A program made the position numbers and the translations under genes. A stretch of 64,000 nt of DNA from Geothrix sp. SG200 (lineage in GTDB: Bacteria > Acidobacteriota > Holophagae > Holophagales > Holophagaceae), in the NCBI RefSeq assembly GCF_022808935.1, contig NZ_JAKZFR010000002.1, forward strand, positions 434,001 through 498,000, given 5' to 3'. Shown here one piece after another: positions 33,014-42,456 of this stretch. Each line of letters opens with the position of its first letter. The first letter of the stretch is position 1. The notes beneath the pieces were generated by a model. That model ran no database searches, had not been told where the DNA came from, and saw nothing but the letters and a program-made list of their open reading frames with translations.

Positions 33014-34789
33014 CTACCAGAGGCCCAGGACCTTCCACCACAGGCCGCCGAGGCCCACCCAGATGATGATGTTCACGACGCTCACGATGAGACCCGTCCG
33101 CCACCAGGTGCCGAGCTCCACATAGCCGGTGCCGAAGAGCACCGGCGCCGGACCCGTCCCGTAGTGGGTCATCCCCGCGAAGAGGTTGCTGAAGAAGGCG
33201 AGCACCAGGGCCGCCAGCACGGGCGGCGCGCCGGCCACGATGGACACGCCCAGGAAGGCGGCGTACATCGAGGCAACGTGGGCCGTGTTGCTGGCGAAGA
33301 AGTAGTGGCTGTAGAAGTAGACCAGCGCCAGAACGAGGAAGGCGAGGATCCAGCCCTTGCCCGCCACCATGCCGCCCATGGTCTTGCTGAACCAGGGCAC
33401 CATGCCCAGCTTGTTGAGGAAGCTGGCCATCATCACCAGCGCCGCGAACCACACGAGCGTGTCCCAGGCGCCGGTTTCGGCCTTGATGTCGTCCCAGCTG
33501 AGGATGCCGGTGATCAGGAGCACGGCGAGGCCCGCCAGGGCGGAGGTGGTGGCGTTGAGGTCACCCAGCTGCTTGGCGAAGATCCAGAGGACCAGCAGCA
33601 TCACGAAGACGCCCAGCATCATCCACTCCTGGCGCTTGACGGGTCCGAGCTCCCGCAGGTGGCTCTTGGCCATCTCCACGGCCTCCGGCGTCTCGGTGAT
33701 CTCGGGCCGATGGAGGCGGTAGATGATGAACGGGATCAGCAGCAGCGCCACCACGCCCGGAACCACCGCCGCGAGGGCCCAGCCCACCCAGGTGAGGTTC
33801 ACCTTGAGGTCGCCCGCCAGCTTCTGGGCCAGGGGGTTGGCGGCCATGGCCGTGAGGAACATGGCGCTGGTGATGCAGTTCACCTGGTAGGCCGTGAGTG
33901 TTAGGAAGGAGCCCATCTTGCGGGCAGTGCCGTCGCCGGGGTTACTGCCGTAGGCGCGGGCCAGCGAGGCCATGACGGGCATGACGATGCCGCCTCCCCG
34001 GGCGGTGTTGCTGGGGATGGCCGGCGCGAGCACCAGGTCGGTGGCCGCCAGGCCGTAGCTCAGGCCCAGGGTGCGCTTGCCCAGCAGGGCCATGAAGGTG
34101 TAGGCGATGCGGGCGCCGAGGCCCGTCTTGATGAAGCCCCGCGAGATGAAGAAGGCGAGGACGATGAGCCAGATCACCACATCCGAGAAGCCGCTCATGG
34201 ACTCAGCGATGCTCAGTGTGCCCGTCAGGGCGGTGGCGGCGATGCCGATCATGGCCACGGCGCCCATGGGCAGGGACTTGAGGATGATGCCCACGATGGT
34301 CGTCACGAAGATGGCGAAGAGGTGCAGCCCCTTCACCCAGTCGGCCTTCCGCTTGGCCTCGGCGTCGGCCTTGGCCTTCGCGTCGGCCGCGGCCTTCACC
34401 TGCGCATCGGCTTCCGCCTTGGCTTTGGCCTCGGCTTCGACCTTCGCCTTGGCCTCCGCTTCCGCCTTGACCTTGGCTTCCTGCTGGGCCTTGGTCAGCG
34501 GTTTGGCGGGCGTCGTCGCGACGGCCGTGACCAGCGCGGCGGCCGTGACCGGCGCGACGGCCGGCGCGGCGGGCTTGGCCGCAGGCTTGGGTGTCGCAGC
34601 AGCCGCGGGCTTGGGCGCGGCGGGCTGGCCCGTGAAGACCTTGGCGTCCGGCACCGGCACAAGGGCCGGCAGGCCGAGGTAGAGGATGAGACCGAGGGCG
34701 AGCGTGGCGACGGCTTGGACAGGCTTGGCGCCCTGCCACCCGGACGGGCCGGCGGCCGGGGCTGTTCCGGAATCGGAAGCGTGGCTCAT
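33014..34789 (-). CDS. DASS-family (SLC13-like) dicarboxylate carrier with TolA-like insert
   Basis: A 591-residue membrane protein of the divalent anion:Na+ symporter family (CitT/TtdT/SodiT-like). Conserved segments include [40 protein letters not shown], and a C-terminal [19 protein letters not shown]. Family members carry malate, succinate, tartrate, citrate or 2-oxoglutarate. Unusually, between the first helix (residues 25-45) and the rest lies an about 100-residue Pro/Ala then Lys/Glu/Ala-rich segment ([20 protein letters not shown]) like the TolA stalk. GGAGG precedes the ATG. It is divergent from the dmlA-like gene. Confidence 0.88.
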   Translation of the reverse strand: MSHASDSGTAPAAGPSGWQGAKPVQAVATLALGLILYLGLPALVPVPDAKVFTGQPAAPKPAAAATPKPAAKPAAPAVAPVTAAALVTAVATTPAKPLTKAQQEAKVKAEAEAKAKVEAEAKAKAEADAQVKAAADAKAKADAEAKRKADWVKGLHLFAIFVTTIVGIILKSLPMGAVAMIGIAATALTGTLSIAESMSGFSDVVIWLIVLAFFISRGFIKTGLGARIAYTFMALLGKRTLGLSYGLAATDLVLAPAIPSNTARGGGIVMPVMASLARAYGSNPGDGTARKMGSFLTLTAYQVNCITSAMFLTAMAANPLAQKLAGDLKVNLTWVGWALAAVVPGVVALLLIPFIIYRLHRPEITETPEAVEMAKSHLRELGPVKRQEWMMLGVFVMLLVLWIFAKQLGDLNATTSALAGLAVLLITGILSWDDIKAETGAWDTLVWFAALVMMASFLNKLGMVPWFSKTMGGMVAGKGWILAFLVLALVYFYSHYFFASNTAHVASMYAAFLGVSIVAGAPPVLAALVLAFFSNLFAGMTHYGTGPAPVLFGTGYVELGTWWRTGLIVSVVNIIIWVGLGGLWWKVLGLW

Positions 34790-34938
34790 GAGGAGCCTCC
34801 ATGGCTTGGGATGAGGGTGGAATTTCCGGTGCGTAGTCTACCCCCAAGTCGCATAGTTAAAAGAGGTATCTGCCTGGACTTCGGGCCCATTGATCCGCAC
34901 GATTGATACATTTGCATCTTTCTTCACAGGAGGACCCC

Positions 34939-35994
34939 ATGCGAGACCTGAAGATCGCGGTCATTCCCGGCGATGGCATCGGCAAGGAAGTGGTGCCGGA
35001 GGGCATCCGGGTGCTGGAGGCCGCCGGGCGGAAGCACGGGCTCCGTTTCGCCTGGGACACCTTCCCGTGGAGCTGCGAGTACTTCCTCCAGACCGGCCGC
35101 ATGATGCCCGAGGACGGCCTCGACCGGATCCGCCATCACGACGCCATCTTCCTCGGGGCCGTGGGCTTCCCCGGCGTGCCCGACCATGTCTCGCTCTGGG
35201 GCCTGCTCATCCCCATCCGCCGCGGGTTCAAGCAGTACGCCAACGTGCGCCCCGTGAAGCTCATGCCCGGCGTGCCCTGCCCCCTGGCGGGCCGGCAGGT
35301 GGGCGACATCGACTTCATCGTGGTGCGCGAGAACAACGAAGGCGAGTACTCCAGCATCGGCGGTCGGCTCTACGAGGGCACGGACCAGGAGATGGCCACG
35401 CAGCAGACCGTGTTCACCCGGCAGGGCGTCGACCGCATCCTGAAGTACGCCTTCGACCTGGCCCAGAAGCGGTCGAAGAAGCACCTCACCTCGGCGACGA
35501 AATCCAACGGCATCGCCATCACCATGCCCTACTGGGACGAGCGGGTGAAGGCCATGGGCGCGAAGTACCCCGAGGTGAAGGTGGACCAGTTCCACATCGA
35601 CATCCTCTGCGCCCACTTCGTGCGCAACCCGCACTGGTTCGACGTAGTGGTGGGCTCCAACCTCTTCGGCGACATCCTCTCGGACCTGGGCCCCGGCTGC
35701 ACCGGCACCATCGCCATCGCCCCCAGCGCCAACCTGAACCCCGAGCGCGAGTTCCCCTCCATGTTCGAGCCCGTCCACGGCTCGGCCCCGGACATCTACG
35801 GCAAGGGCATCGCCAACCCCGTGGGCCAGATCTGGGCCGGCGCCATGATGCTGGACCACCTGGGCTTCCCCGAAGCCGCCGCCTCCGTGGTGGCCGCCAT
35901 CGAAAAGGTGCTGGCCACGGGCCCCCGCACGCCCGACATGGGCGGCACAGCAAGCACCTCCGACATGGGCAAGGCCATCGCCGACGCGGTGTGA
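34939..35994 (+). CDS. dmlA: D-malate/tartrate dehydrogenase (isopropylmalate dehydrogenase family)
   Basis: A 351-residue decarboxylating beta-hydroxyacid dehydrogenase. It tracks E. coli DmlA closely: IAVIPGDGIGKEVVPEGIRV, GAVGFPGVPDHVSLWG, VRENNEGEYSSIGGR, LTSATKSNGIAITMPYWDER and FEPVHGSAPDIYGKGIANP. It converts D-malate to pyruvate and CO2 with NAD; some relatives act on tartrate. The ATG at 34939 follows AGGAGG. With the two dicarboxylate carriers it suggests uptake and use of malate or tartrate. Confidence 0.88.
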   Translation: MRDLKIAVIPGDGIGKEVVPEGIRVLEAAGRKHGLRFAWDTFPWSCEYFLQTGRMMPEDGLDRIRHHDAIFLGAVGFPGVPDHVSLWGLLIPIRRGFKQYANVRPVKLMPGVPCPLAGRQVGDIDFIVVRENNEGEYSSIGGRLYEGTDQEMATQQTVFTRQGVDRILKYAFDLAQKRSKKHLTSATKSNGIAITMPYWDERVKAMGAKYPEVKVDQFHIDILCAHFVRNPHWFDVVVGSNLFGDILSDLGPGCTGTIAIAPSANLNPEREFPSMFEPVHGSAPDIYGKGIANPVGQIWAGAMMLDHLGFPEAAASVVAAIEKVLATGPRTPDMGGTASTSDMGKAIADAV

Positions 35995-36444
35995 CTCCGA
36001 TTCGCCTTCCATGATGAAAGCTTCACCACAGGAACCCGGAGCCTGGGCGCTCGGGAGGTGCTGTGTCCCAGCGAGAAGCCTGGGCGATTCGTGACCCGCA
36101 TCACCTGACGCAGAACGTGGAGCACCGGTCCAGGCCGCAGGAGTAGACCGCACCCCGCTGAGGCCGAGAGAGGTCTGCGGGAATGTTGTCTACGAAAACC
36201 TGATGCATCGAGATCTGGGCTCGGACAATCCCGTGACCAACTCATGATCGATCCGAGCCGATCCTCCAGCAGATCCTGACCATCCCTCGACCACTCACGC
36301 CGGAAATAACCTAATCCAGACACCTTTTCATGCGCGATACCGCTGCAGAAGGCCACCAGGAAATCTTGGACAGCACAAAGATGACACTAAGATGAGATAT
36401 GCCCATCCCCCCCACTGGGCTCCACATCTGAGACCGCCGACGCC
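35995..36444. other. 450-base intergenic region without a gene
   Basis: Lower GC than its neighbours; no credible coding region on either strand. Near its right end is the promoter listed next. I see no terminator with a clear U-tract after the dmlA-like gene. Confidence 0.5.
36366..36393 (+). promoter_or_regulatory. sigma-70-type promoter of the 42-haem cytochrome gene
   Basis: TTGGAC (36366-36371) and TAAGAT (36388-36393) are spaced by 16 bases, giving a leader of about 45 bases before the ATG. This is one of the better promoter matches in the window. Confidence 0.55.
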
Positions 36445-39400
36445 ATGACCCCCCCACGCCGGACCCTCGCTTTCCTTCTGTTCGCCTTGCTGGTGGGCCT
36501 CGTGCCCTGCAGCGCCGCGGACGCGCCCCGAACCTGCCAGGACTGCCACCCCAAGGTCCGCCAGGCCGCCGCTCCGGCGACAGCTCACAAGCCCCTGCTC
36601 GACGGAAAGTGCCAGTGGTGCCACAAGCCCCACGGCGCGGCGAACGTCAACCTCCTCCACGAGGGCGGCGGCCGGGCCCTCTGCGCCATCTGCCACAAGG
36701 GGTTCAAGCAGGCCGCCAGTGAGCGCCCGGCGCACCGCTTCGAGTCCAAGGGCGAGTGCGGGGCCTGCCACGGCGCCCACGACACGGGACGCAAGCGCCT
36801 GCTCCGGAAGGACGCGCAGGAGCTGTGCCTCTCCTGCCACGCGGACATCAAGGCCCGCACCACCTCGGCCCATCCCCATCCCGCGACGGACGACTGCCTG
36901 GCCTGCCACCAACCCCATCCCTCGGCCACGCGCAATCTGCTGAAAGCGGGCGTCCCGGGCCAGTGCGGCACCTGCCACGACCTGGCCGGTCTCTCGAAGA
37001 CCCACGGCGGCTTCCCGCTGAAGGCCGAAGCCTGCGCCACCTGCCACAACCCCCACGGTGGCGCGGCCAAGGGCCTCCTCCGCGACCGCGTGCACGCACC
37101 TTTCGCCCCGGGCTCCTGCGCCGACTGCCACGCGCCCGCCGCCGGCGGCGCCGTGAAGCTGGCGAAGGCCGTACCCGAACTTTGCCTGGACTGCCACGGC
37201 CCCCTGCCCGGCCCCGGCGTTCAGCACCAGCCGGCGAAGGACGGCGACTGCCTCACCTGCCACCGGCCCCATGCCGGGGACGCCAAGGGCCTCCTCACCG
37301 CCCCTCCCCAGGAGCTGTGCGCCAGCTGCCACACGGACCTCGCCAAGGGGAAGTCCATGCATCCGCCCTTCCGCGATGGCGCCTGCATGGACTGCCACCG
37401 CCCCCACGATTCGAAAGAGAAGGCCCTCCTCACCGCGCCCGCGAAGCAGCTCTGCCTCACCTGCCACGAGGATCTCGTCAAGGGCAAGAGCCAGCACGCG
37501 CCGGCCGCCCAGGGCGACTGCCTCGCCTGCCATGAGGCCCACGCCAGCGCCACGGCTCCCGTCCTGAAGCAGCCCGGAGAGACGCTCTGCGCCACCTGCC
37601 ACACGGGCGTGGCGAAGGGCGAGGTGGCCCATGCTCCGGCGAAGAAGGGCCAGTGCCTCGCCTGCCACACGCCCCACGCCTCCGATTCCGCCAAGCTCAT
37701 CAAGGGCGGCGAGCTGGCCGCCTGCGGCGCCTGCCACGAGAAGATCGTGAAGCGCAAGGTTCTCCATGCCCCGGTGAAGAACGGCCAGTGCAGCGCCTGC
37801 CACACGCCCCACGGCGGCGCGCTCGCGAAGCTCCTGAAGGACGACACGGAGAAGCTCTGCACCACCTGCCACGGCGACCTGATGAAGGGCGACGCCAAGC
37901 ACCAGCCCGCCACCGGCAAGCGCGGCTGCCTCGCCTGCCACGATCCCCACGGCGGCGACCAGGCCAAATTCCTCAAGCGCGACCAGCCCGAGGGCTGCTA
38001 CGCCTGCCACACCCGCAAGGACAGGTTCCAGGTCGTGCACTCCCCCGTGAACGATGGCCAGTGCAGCAGCTGCCACAGCCCCCACTCCGGCAGCGGGCCG
38101 GCCCTGCTGGCCTCCCCGAAGATCCAGGAGACCTGCGCCACCTGCCACGACCTCGCGGACGAGGCCCTGGGCCGCAAGCACCTCACCAGCTCGCTGGCGA
38201 AGGTGGACTGCCTGGGCTGCCACGAGCCCCACACCTCGACGAAGAAGGGCCTGATCCTCAAGGGCGCCCATCCCCCCTTCCTGGAGAGCTGCGGCAACTG
38301 CCACACGACGCCCGATCCCAGCGCCAAGCTCCCCGCCGGCACGCCCCGCCTGGACCAGCCCGTGCCCCAGCTCTGCCAGGGCTGCCACGCGGACCTGGAG
38401 CCCAAGGCCGGCGCCACCCAGCACCAGCCCTTCAAGGGCGGCGAGTGCCTGTCCTGCCACCGGCCCCACGCCTCGAAGAGCGAGTCCCTGCTGGAGAAGC
38501 CCGGCAGCCAGGTCTGCCTCACCTGCCACGAGAAGGCCGAGGCGCCCAAGGGCGGCTGGGCGCACAAACCCTACCTGGACGGCAGCTGCCGCGACTGCCA
38601 TGCGCCCCACCAGACCGAGACCCCCCATCTCCTGCGCCAGAAGACCCTCGACCTCTGCCTCACCTGCCACACGGCCATCGCAGCGGCGGTGAAGTCCAAG
38701 CACGCCCACCAGCCCGCTGCCTCCGGCGAGTGCCTCAGCTGCCACGGGGCCCACACGGGCAAGCTGGCCAAGGGCCTCCTCCAGCCCGTGGAGGAACTCT
38801 GCGTCAGCTGCCACGACGCCGGGGATCTGAGGAAGGCCCACAAGGGCTACCCCGTGTCCGCCAAGGACTGCGCCACCTGCCACGATCCCCACGGCTCCAA
38901 CAACGACGGCATGCTCAAAGCCACGGCCCACCCGCCGGTGGCGGAGGGCGGCTGTTCGACCTGCCATGCAGAACCCACCTCGGCCAAGCCCTTCGGGACC
39001 AGCGAGGCCCTGCCCGGTCTCTGCTTCAACTGCCACGACGGCGTCGCCGCGGCCGCCAAGAAGGCTTTCCCCCACCCCCCGGTGGCCAACGGCGAGTGCA
39101 CCGCCTGCCACACGCCCCACGCCTCCACCCGGCCTTCGCTCCTGGCGGGCAACCCCCGTGACCTCTGCCTCCAGTGCCACGACGGGCTGCGGGACGAGGC
39201 CAACAAGGCGGTCTCCCGTCACAAGCCCGTGATGGACGGCCAGTGCGCCACGTGCCACACGGCCCACGGCGGCGACGCCAAGGGCTTCCCCCGCGGCGAG
39301 GTCCAGACCCTCTGCCTGAGCTGCCACAAGGACAAGAAGGCCGGCCACCCCGTGGCCAACCATCCCACCTCAGGCCGCACCATCAAGGCCACGGGCAAGC

Positions 39401-39489
39401 CCCTCTCCTGCCTGTCCTGCCACCAGCCCCACTTCTCCAAGAGCCCCAAGCTCCTGGCCGTCAGCGGCTGCGACGCCTGCCACGGGTAG
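36445..39489 (+). CDS. 42-haem c-type cytochrome (doubled-CXXCH repeat protein)
   Basis: A 1,014-residue exported protein with a signal peptide (LAFLLFALLVGLVPCSAADA) and 42 CXXCH haem-binding motifs by hand count, about one per 24 residues from residue 30 to the last residues. They alternate between a CXXCHxPH form (as in CLACHTPHAS) and a CXXCHxD form (as in LCLSCHAD), the doubled-CXXCH module repeated about twenty times. Almost no sequence lies outside the modules. It is probably a periplasmic or surface electron wire. It is monocistronic, ends at a strong terminator, and faces the conduit operon. No lipobox or membrane anchor is seen. Confidence 0.93.
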   Translation: MTPPRRTLAFLLFALLVGLVPCSAADAPRTCQDCHPKVRQAAAPATAHKPLLDGKCQWCHKPHGAANVNLLHEGGGRALCAICHKGFKQAASERPAHRFESKGECGACHGAHDTGRKRLLRKDAQELCLSCHADIKARTTSAHPHPATDDCLACHQPHPSATRNLLKAGVPGQCGTCHDLAGLSKTHGGFPLKAEACATCHNPHGGAAKGLLRDRVHAPFAPGSCADCHAPAAGGAVKLAKAVPELCLDCHGPLPGPGVQHQPAKDGDCLTCHRPHAGDAKGLLTAPPQELCASCHTDLAKGKSMHPPFRDGACMDCHRPHDSKEKALLTAPAKQLCLTCHEDLVKGKSQHAPAAQGDCLACHEAHASATAPVLKQPGETLCATCHTGVAKGEVAHAPAKKGQCLACHTPHASDSAKLIKGGELAACGACHEKIVKRKVLHAPVKNGQCSACHTPHGGALAKLLKDDTEKLCTTCHGDLMKGDAKHQPATGKRGCLACHDPHGGDQAKFLKRDQPEGCYACHTRKDRFQVVHSPVNDGQCSSCHSPHSGSGPALLASPKIQETCATCHDLADEALGRKHLTSSLAKVDCLGCHEPHTSTKKGLILKGAHPPFLESCGNCHTTPDPSAKLPAGTPRLDQPVPQLCQGCHADLEPKAGATQHQPFKGGECLSCHRPHASKSESLLEKPGSQVCLTCHEKAEAPKGGWAHKPYLDGSCRDCHAPHQTETPHLLRQKTLDLCLTCHTAIAAAVKSKHAHQPAASGECLSCHGAHTGKLAKGLLQPVEELCVSCHDAGDLRKAHKGYPVSAKDCATCHDPHGSNNDGMLKATAHPPVAEGGCSTCHAEPTSAKPFGTSEALPGLCFNCHDGVAAAAKKAFPHPPVANGECTACHTPHASTRPSLLAGNPRDLCLQCHDGLRDEANKAVSRHKPVMDGQCATCHTAHGGDAKGFPRGEVQTLCLSCHKDKKAGHPVANHPTSGRTIKATGKPLSCLSCHQPHFSKSPKLLAVSGCDACHG

Positions 39490-39544
39490 GATCCCTTCCC
39501 ACATGGAAGCCCTCGTCATCGGGCACCTGGCAAGACCGTTTCTA

Positions 39545-39590
39545 CGCAAAGAAAGGCCCACGGTGTTGCTCCCGTGGGCCTTTCTTTGCG
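39545..39590. terminator. bidirectional terminator after the 42-haem cytochrome gene
   Basis: A 19-bp perfect stem (39545-39563 with 39572-39590) and an 8-base loop, with AAAGAAA on one arm and TTTCTTT on the other. It ends both the cytochrome gene and the convergent isomerase gene. Confidence 0.85.
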
Positions 39591-39620
39591 CTCCGTGCTT
39601 CTGTGAGGATCCCGAAATGG

Positions 39621-41189
39621 TCAGCGCTTGTCCAGTTCCTGCGCCACCAGCTCCGCGCCGTGGACCTTCAGGTAGTCCACCCGCACGGCGTCCCGGCACT
39701 CGGCAAGGGGCATCACGGGGCCCTGACGCCGCTCCAACACGTTGAAGATCATGTAGCCATCAGGGCCCAGCATGGGGCCCAGCGGCTGGTCCACCGGCCC
39801 CTCGAGCATGGGCTGAAGCAACGTGGGGGGCACCAGCTTCCGGAGCGAGGCCACCTCGATCCACTCCGGTTCGGGGCGGTTGACAACCTCGGCATCCCCG
39901 TAGCGCTGCACGGTTTCCCGCCAGCTCAAGCCCGATCGGACCCGAGCCAGGGCCTCATTCACGCGGTCCTCCGAATCCGTCACGAGAACCTGGAGCCGCA
40001 GGGCCCCCACCTGGCGGAAGCGGTCGGGATAGGCCTCGTGGTGGGCCTTCAGATCCGAATCCGCCACCTTCGCCGTGGCCAGATAGGCCTCGGAGAACAG
40101 GGCATAGGCCTGCTGACGCTGGCTGGCCCACAGGGCACCGCGGACGGCGGGTCGGCGGTCCAGCCCCTTCGCTTTGGCTGCCGCGGCAAGGCGGATCGAA
40201 TCCGCGAGGCCTTCCATGAAGGAGGCCTTGGTGGCCGCCCCCAGGGAATGGCTCTGGCCCACGGTCTTCAGGGCTTCCGCGAGGTACTGCTTCGTGTCCC
40301 GCAAGGAGATCATGGCCCCCGCCACTCGGCCCGCGACGGCCTTCTCGTCACCAGGCTTGGGTTCCGTGGTCCGGTCCGACCCCAGGATCTTCAGATCGGC
40401 CTTGAGGGGATAACGCTTCCTCAGGTCCGTCAGGGTGGATTCCCGCTTCTGGGCGGCCAGGGCCTCGGCCATCTGCCGCATCCAGGTGTCCTTCACCGCC
40501 GGGAAGTCCTCGGCCTTGGGAGTCCGCACGGCGAACACCTTGGCCACGTGCCAGCCATACTCGGTCTTCAGCGGGCCGACCAGCGCGTCCACCGGAGCCG
40601 CAAACACTGGATCCCCGAAGGCCTCCACCAGCTGGTTTCGGCGAATCCAGCCCAGGTCGCCACGGTTCTTGGCCGCGCTGGGGTCGATGGAACATTCCGC
40701 GGCCACGGCGTCGAAGGCTTCGCCAGCCTGGATGCGCTTCTTGGCGCCGGCAGCTTCCTCCTCAGTCCGGCAGAGGACGTGCGAAATCTTGCGCTCTTCG
40801 CCCTGGTTCAGGAAGGCCGCACGGACCTGGTCCTCGGTCATGGTGTGGCCCGGCATGGAATCCAACCACGCCTTCCCGAGGACCTCCCTCCGGCTGCGCT
40901 CCAATCTCTCCCGGGCATCGGCCGTTCTCAGTAATCCCATGGCCTGGGCGCGCGACCAGGCCTTCTCCCAGCGGGCGGCCAGGGCCAGGACCTCCTTGGA
41001 GGCCATCGTGGGATTGGCGGCCTGAACGGCCTGCAGCTTTTCAGCCTCGGTCAGATCCTGGCCCGGTGTGGACTTCGGGGCCTTCGTCCTCTGGGGTCCC
41101 GCCTGGGCTACGGACACGAGCAGTAGGGCCGAGAGGCAGGCCGCCGTCCGGTTCGCCGGGCTGGGACACGGGGTGGATTCGGCTATCAC
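39621..41189 (-). CDS. SurA/PpiC-like peptidyl-prolyl cis-trans isomerase
   Basis: A 522-residue periplasmic chaperone-like protein. A signal peptide (LSALLLVSVAQA) precedes a SurA-type helical N-domain, a parvulin domain at about residues 120-250 (KISHVLCRTEEEAAGAKKRI, AKNRGDLGWIRRNQLVEAFG, VGPLKTEYGWHVAKV) and a second, diverged parvulin-like region near the C-terminus. The GTG at 41189 has AAGGAG five bases upstream, which decides the start over an upstream ATG. As last gene of the porin-cytochrome operon it probably helps fold the barrel or cytochromes. Confidence 0.85.
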   Translation of the reverse strand: MIAESTPCPSPANRTAACLSALLLVSVAQAGPQRTKAPKSTPGQDLTEAEKLQAVQAANPTMASKEVLALAARWEKAWSRAQAMGLLRTADARERLERSRREVLGKAWLDSMPGHTMTEDQVRAAFLNQGEERKISHVLCRTEEEAAGAKKRIQAGEAFDAVAAECSIDPSAAKNRGDLGWIRRNQLVEAFGDPVFAAPVDALVGPLKTEYGWHVAKVFAVRTPKAEDFPAVKDTWMRQMAEALAAQKRESTLTDLRKRYPLKADLKILGSDRTTEPKPGDEKAVAGRVAGAMISLRDTKQYLAEALKTVGQSHSLGAATKASFMEGLADSIRLAAAAKAKGLDRRPAVRGALWASQRQQAYALFSEAYLATAKVADSDLKAHHEAYPDRFRQVGALRLQVLVTDSEDRVNEALARVRSGLSWRETVQRYGDAEVVNRPEPEWIEVASLRKLVPPTLLQPMLEGPVDQPLGPMLGPDGYMIFNVLERRQGPVMPLAECRDAVRVDYLKVHGAELVAQELDKR

Positions 41190-41232
41190 GGGAACTCCTT
41201 GGGATGGAGGGCTGGATCCTTCGAGCTCTGGA

Positions 41233-42456
41233 TCAGTAACGGGCCTGGACATGGTCGTAGCCATGACAGGTGAGGGTGCAGGTCCCGTGGCCCATTCCCA
41301 ACCGCTGGAAGTTGGCGCCCCCGACGGAGGAGGCCGTGACCACCGATCGGTCGAACTCTATGAGGGAAGCCTGCCTGGGTGATCCGTGGGAGGCATGGCA
41401 GGTGGCGCAGGCGGTGGGCTCCCCGTAGCCGGGCTGGAGAGCCCCGCTCCGCCCGGGACGGAGATCGCGCGAGGAGCGGATTCCCAACACCGCAGCAGCT
41501 TCAGAAAGACCCGGTACCCGCCTCGGCGCCGCGGGACCGCCGCCCGTGAACCCGTTCAGATGCTGGCTGTGGTAGGGGAAGGACTGGTTCGTCAGGATGG
41601 ACGGCTTGTCGTGGCATAGGAAGCAGAGGTCGTTGACACGGTCCCCCAGCCGTCCGAGATCCTTTTCGTGTCCGAAGGGGGCCTTGAGGATGGCGGGATT
41701 GGCGGACACGTGGGGGCCCCGGGAACCCGAGGCATCGGGATTGTCGTGGCAGGAGGTGCAGTCGAGCCGGCCCTGGAAGACCGAGGAACGCAGGCTCGGC
41801 AGATCGGGGCGGTCCGCCATCGTGGCCCCGATCCGGTGCGAGGAGACGGCCCCCTTGTCGAACTGAGAACCCAGGTCACGGGTCCCGGAGGGGAGCTGGG
41901 CCGCGTCCTGGCCGGCGTGGCAACCAAAGCAGATCTCGGCCACGGCCTGCGGCCGCCGGTCCAGCAGCTGGCCTCGGGCATCGAAGGCGGTGGTTCTCAG
42001 CTTGCCGCGCTCCTTCCCGTGGGCCTCGTGGCAGCCCAGGCAATCCTGGGCCAGGCGTACGGTCCTGGATTGGCCGTCCCGCGCCGTACGGAGGTAGGAC
42101 TCGGCCCGCCTTGAGCTGAACCGCCCCTTCACATGCCCCGAGCCCTGGCCGCTCCAGGGAGACAGTTTGGGTGCGGCCTCCAGGCCAGGAAGGGTGGCCG
42201 AGCCCTCGTGGCAGGACAGGCACAGGGGCTCCGTGGCTGCCCGGACCAGCTTCGACTTGCCCGGCAGCGCACCCTTGCGATGGCTCATGTGGCAGGAGGC
42301 GCAGAGGCCATGAGACGTGGAAGCCCCGCTGCGGGAGGGCGCCTGGCCCGCGGCAGGGGCGGGCCGCCCCTGGGCCGCGAGGAGGCCCATAGCCCACCCC
42401 ACGATCAATCCTGTCTGGATGGCACGCGACCACTGGATGGAGAACGCCTGCCTCAT
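41233..42456 (-). CDS. multihaem c-type cytochrome (7 CXXCH plus one CX3CH)
   Basis: A 407-residue exported cytochrome. A hydrophobic N-terminus (TGLIVGWAMGLLAAQG) precedes seven CXXCH motifs (CASCH, CLSCH, CLGCH, CFGCH, CTSCH, CFLCH, CATCH). A C-terminal GTCTLTCHGYDH is a CX3CH variant that may bind an eighth haem. The count recalls the octahaem OmaB-type periplasmic cytochromes of Geobacter porin-cytochrome conduits. Its ATG overlaps the stop of the beta-barrel gene upstream (ATGA), as expected for subunits of one complex. Confidence 0.88.
   Translation of the reverse strand: MRQAFSIQWSRAIQTGLIVGWAMGLLAAQGRPAPAAGQAPSRSGASTSHGLCASCHMSHRKGALPGKSKLVRAATEPLCLSCHEGSATLPGLEAAPKLSPWSGQGSGHVKGRFSSRRAESYLRTARDGQSRTVRLAQDCLGCHEAHGKERGKLRTTAFDARGQLLDRRPQAVAEICFGCHAGQDAAQLPSGTRDLGSQFDKGAVSSHRIGATMADRPDLPSLRSSVFQGRLDCTSCHDNPDASGSRGPHVSANPAILKAPFGHEKDLGRLGDRVNDLCFLCHDKPSILTNQSFPYHSQHLNGFTGGGPAAPRRVPGLSEAAAVLGIRSSRDLRPGRSGALQPGYGEPTACATCHASHGSPRQASLIEFDRSVVTASSVGGANFQRLGMGHGTCTLTCHGYDHVQARY

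Noticed and set aside
35796-36356. 186-residue minus-strand frame in the 450-base gap
   Set aside because: Runs into the dmlA-like gene, no ribosome site, and composition unlike a real protein.
36328-39363. A 1,011-residue open frame antisense to the 42-haem cytochrome gene
   Set aside because: Low-complexity Gly/Ala/Val/Leu translation with no motifs; it arises from the biased codons of the repeated CXXCH modules. The sense frame has a signal peptide and 42 haem motifs.
36500-39480. Regular repeats in the cytochrome gene considered as a tandem DNA repeat or CRISPR-like array
   Set aside because: The periodicity is at protein level (haem modules); DNA units vary and there are no identical repeats with unique spacers.
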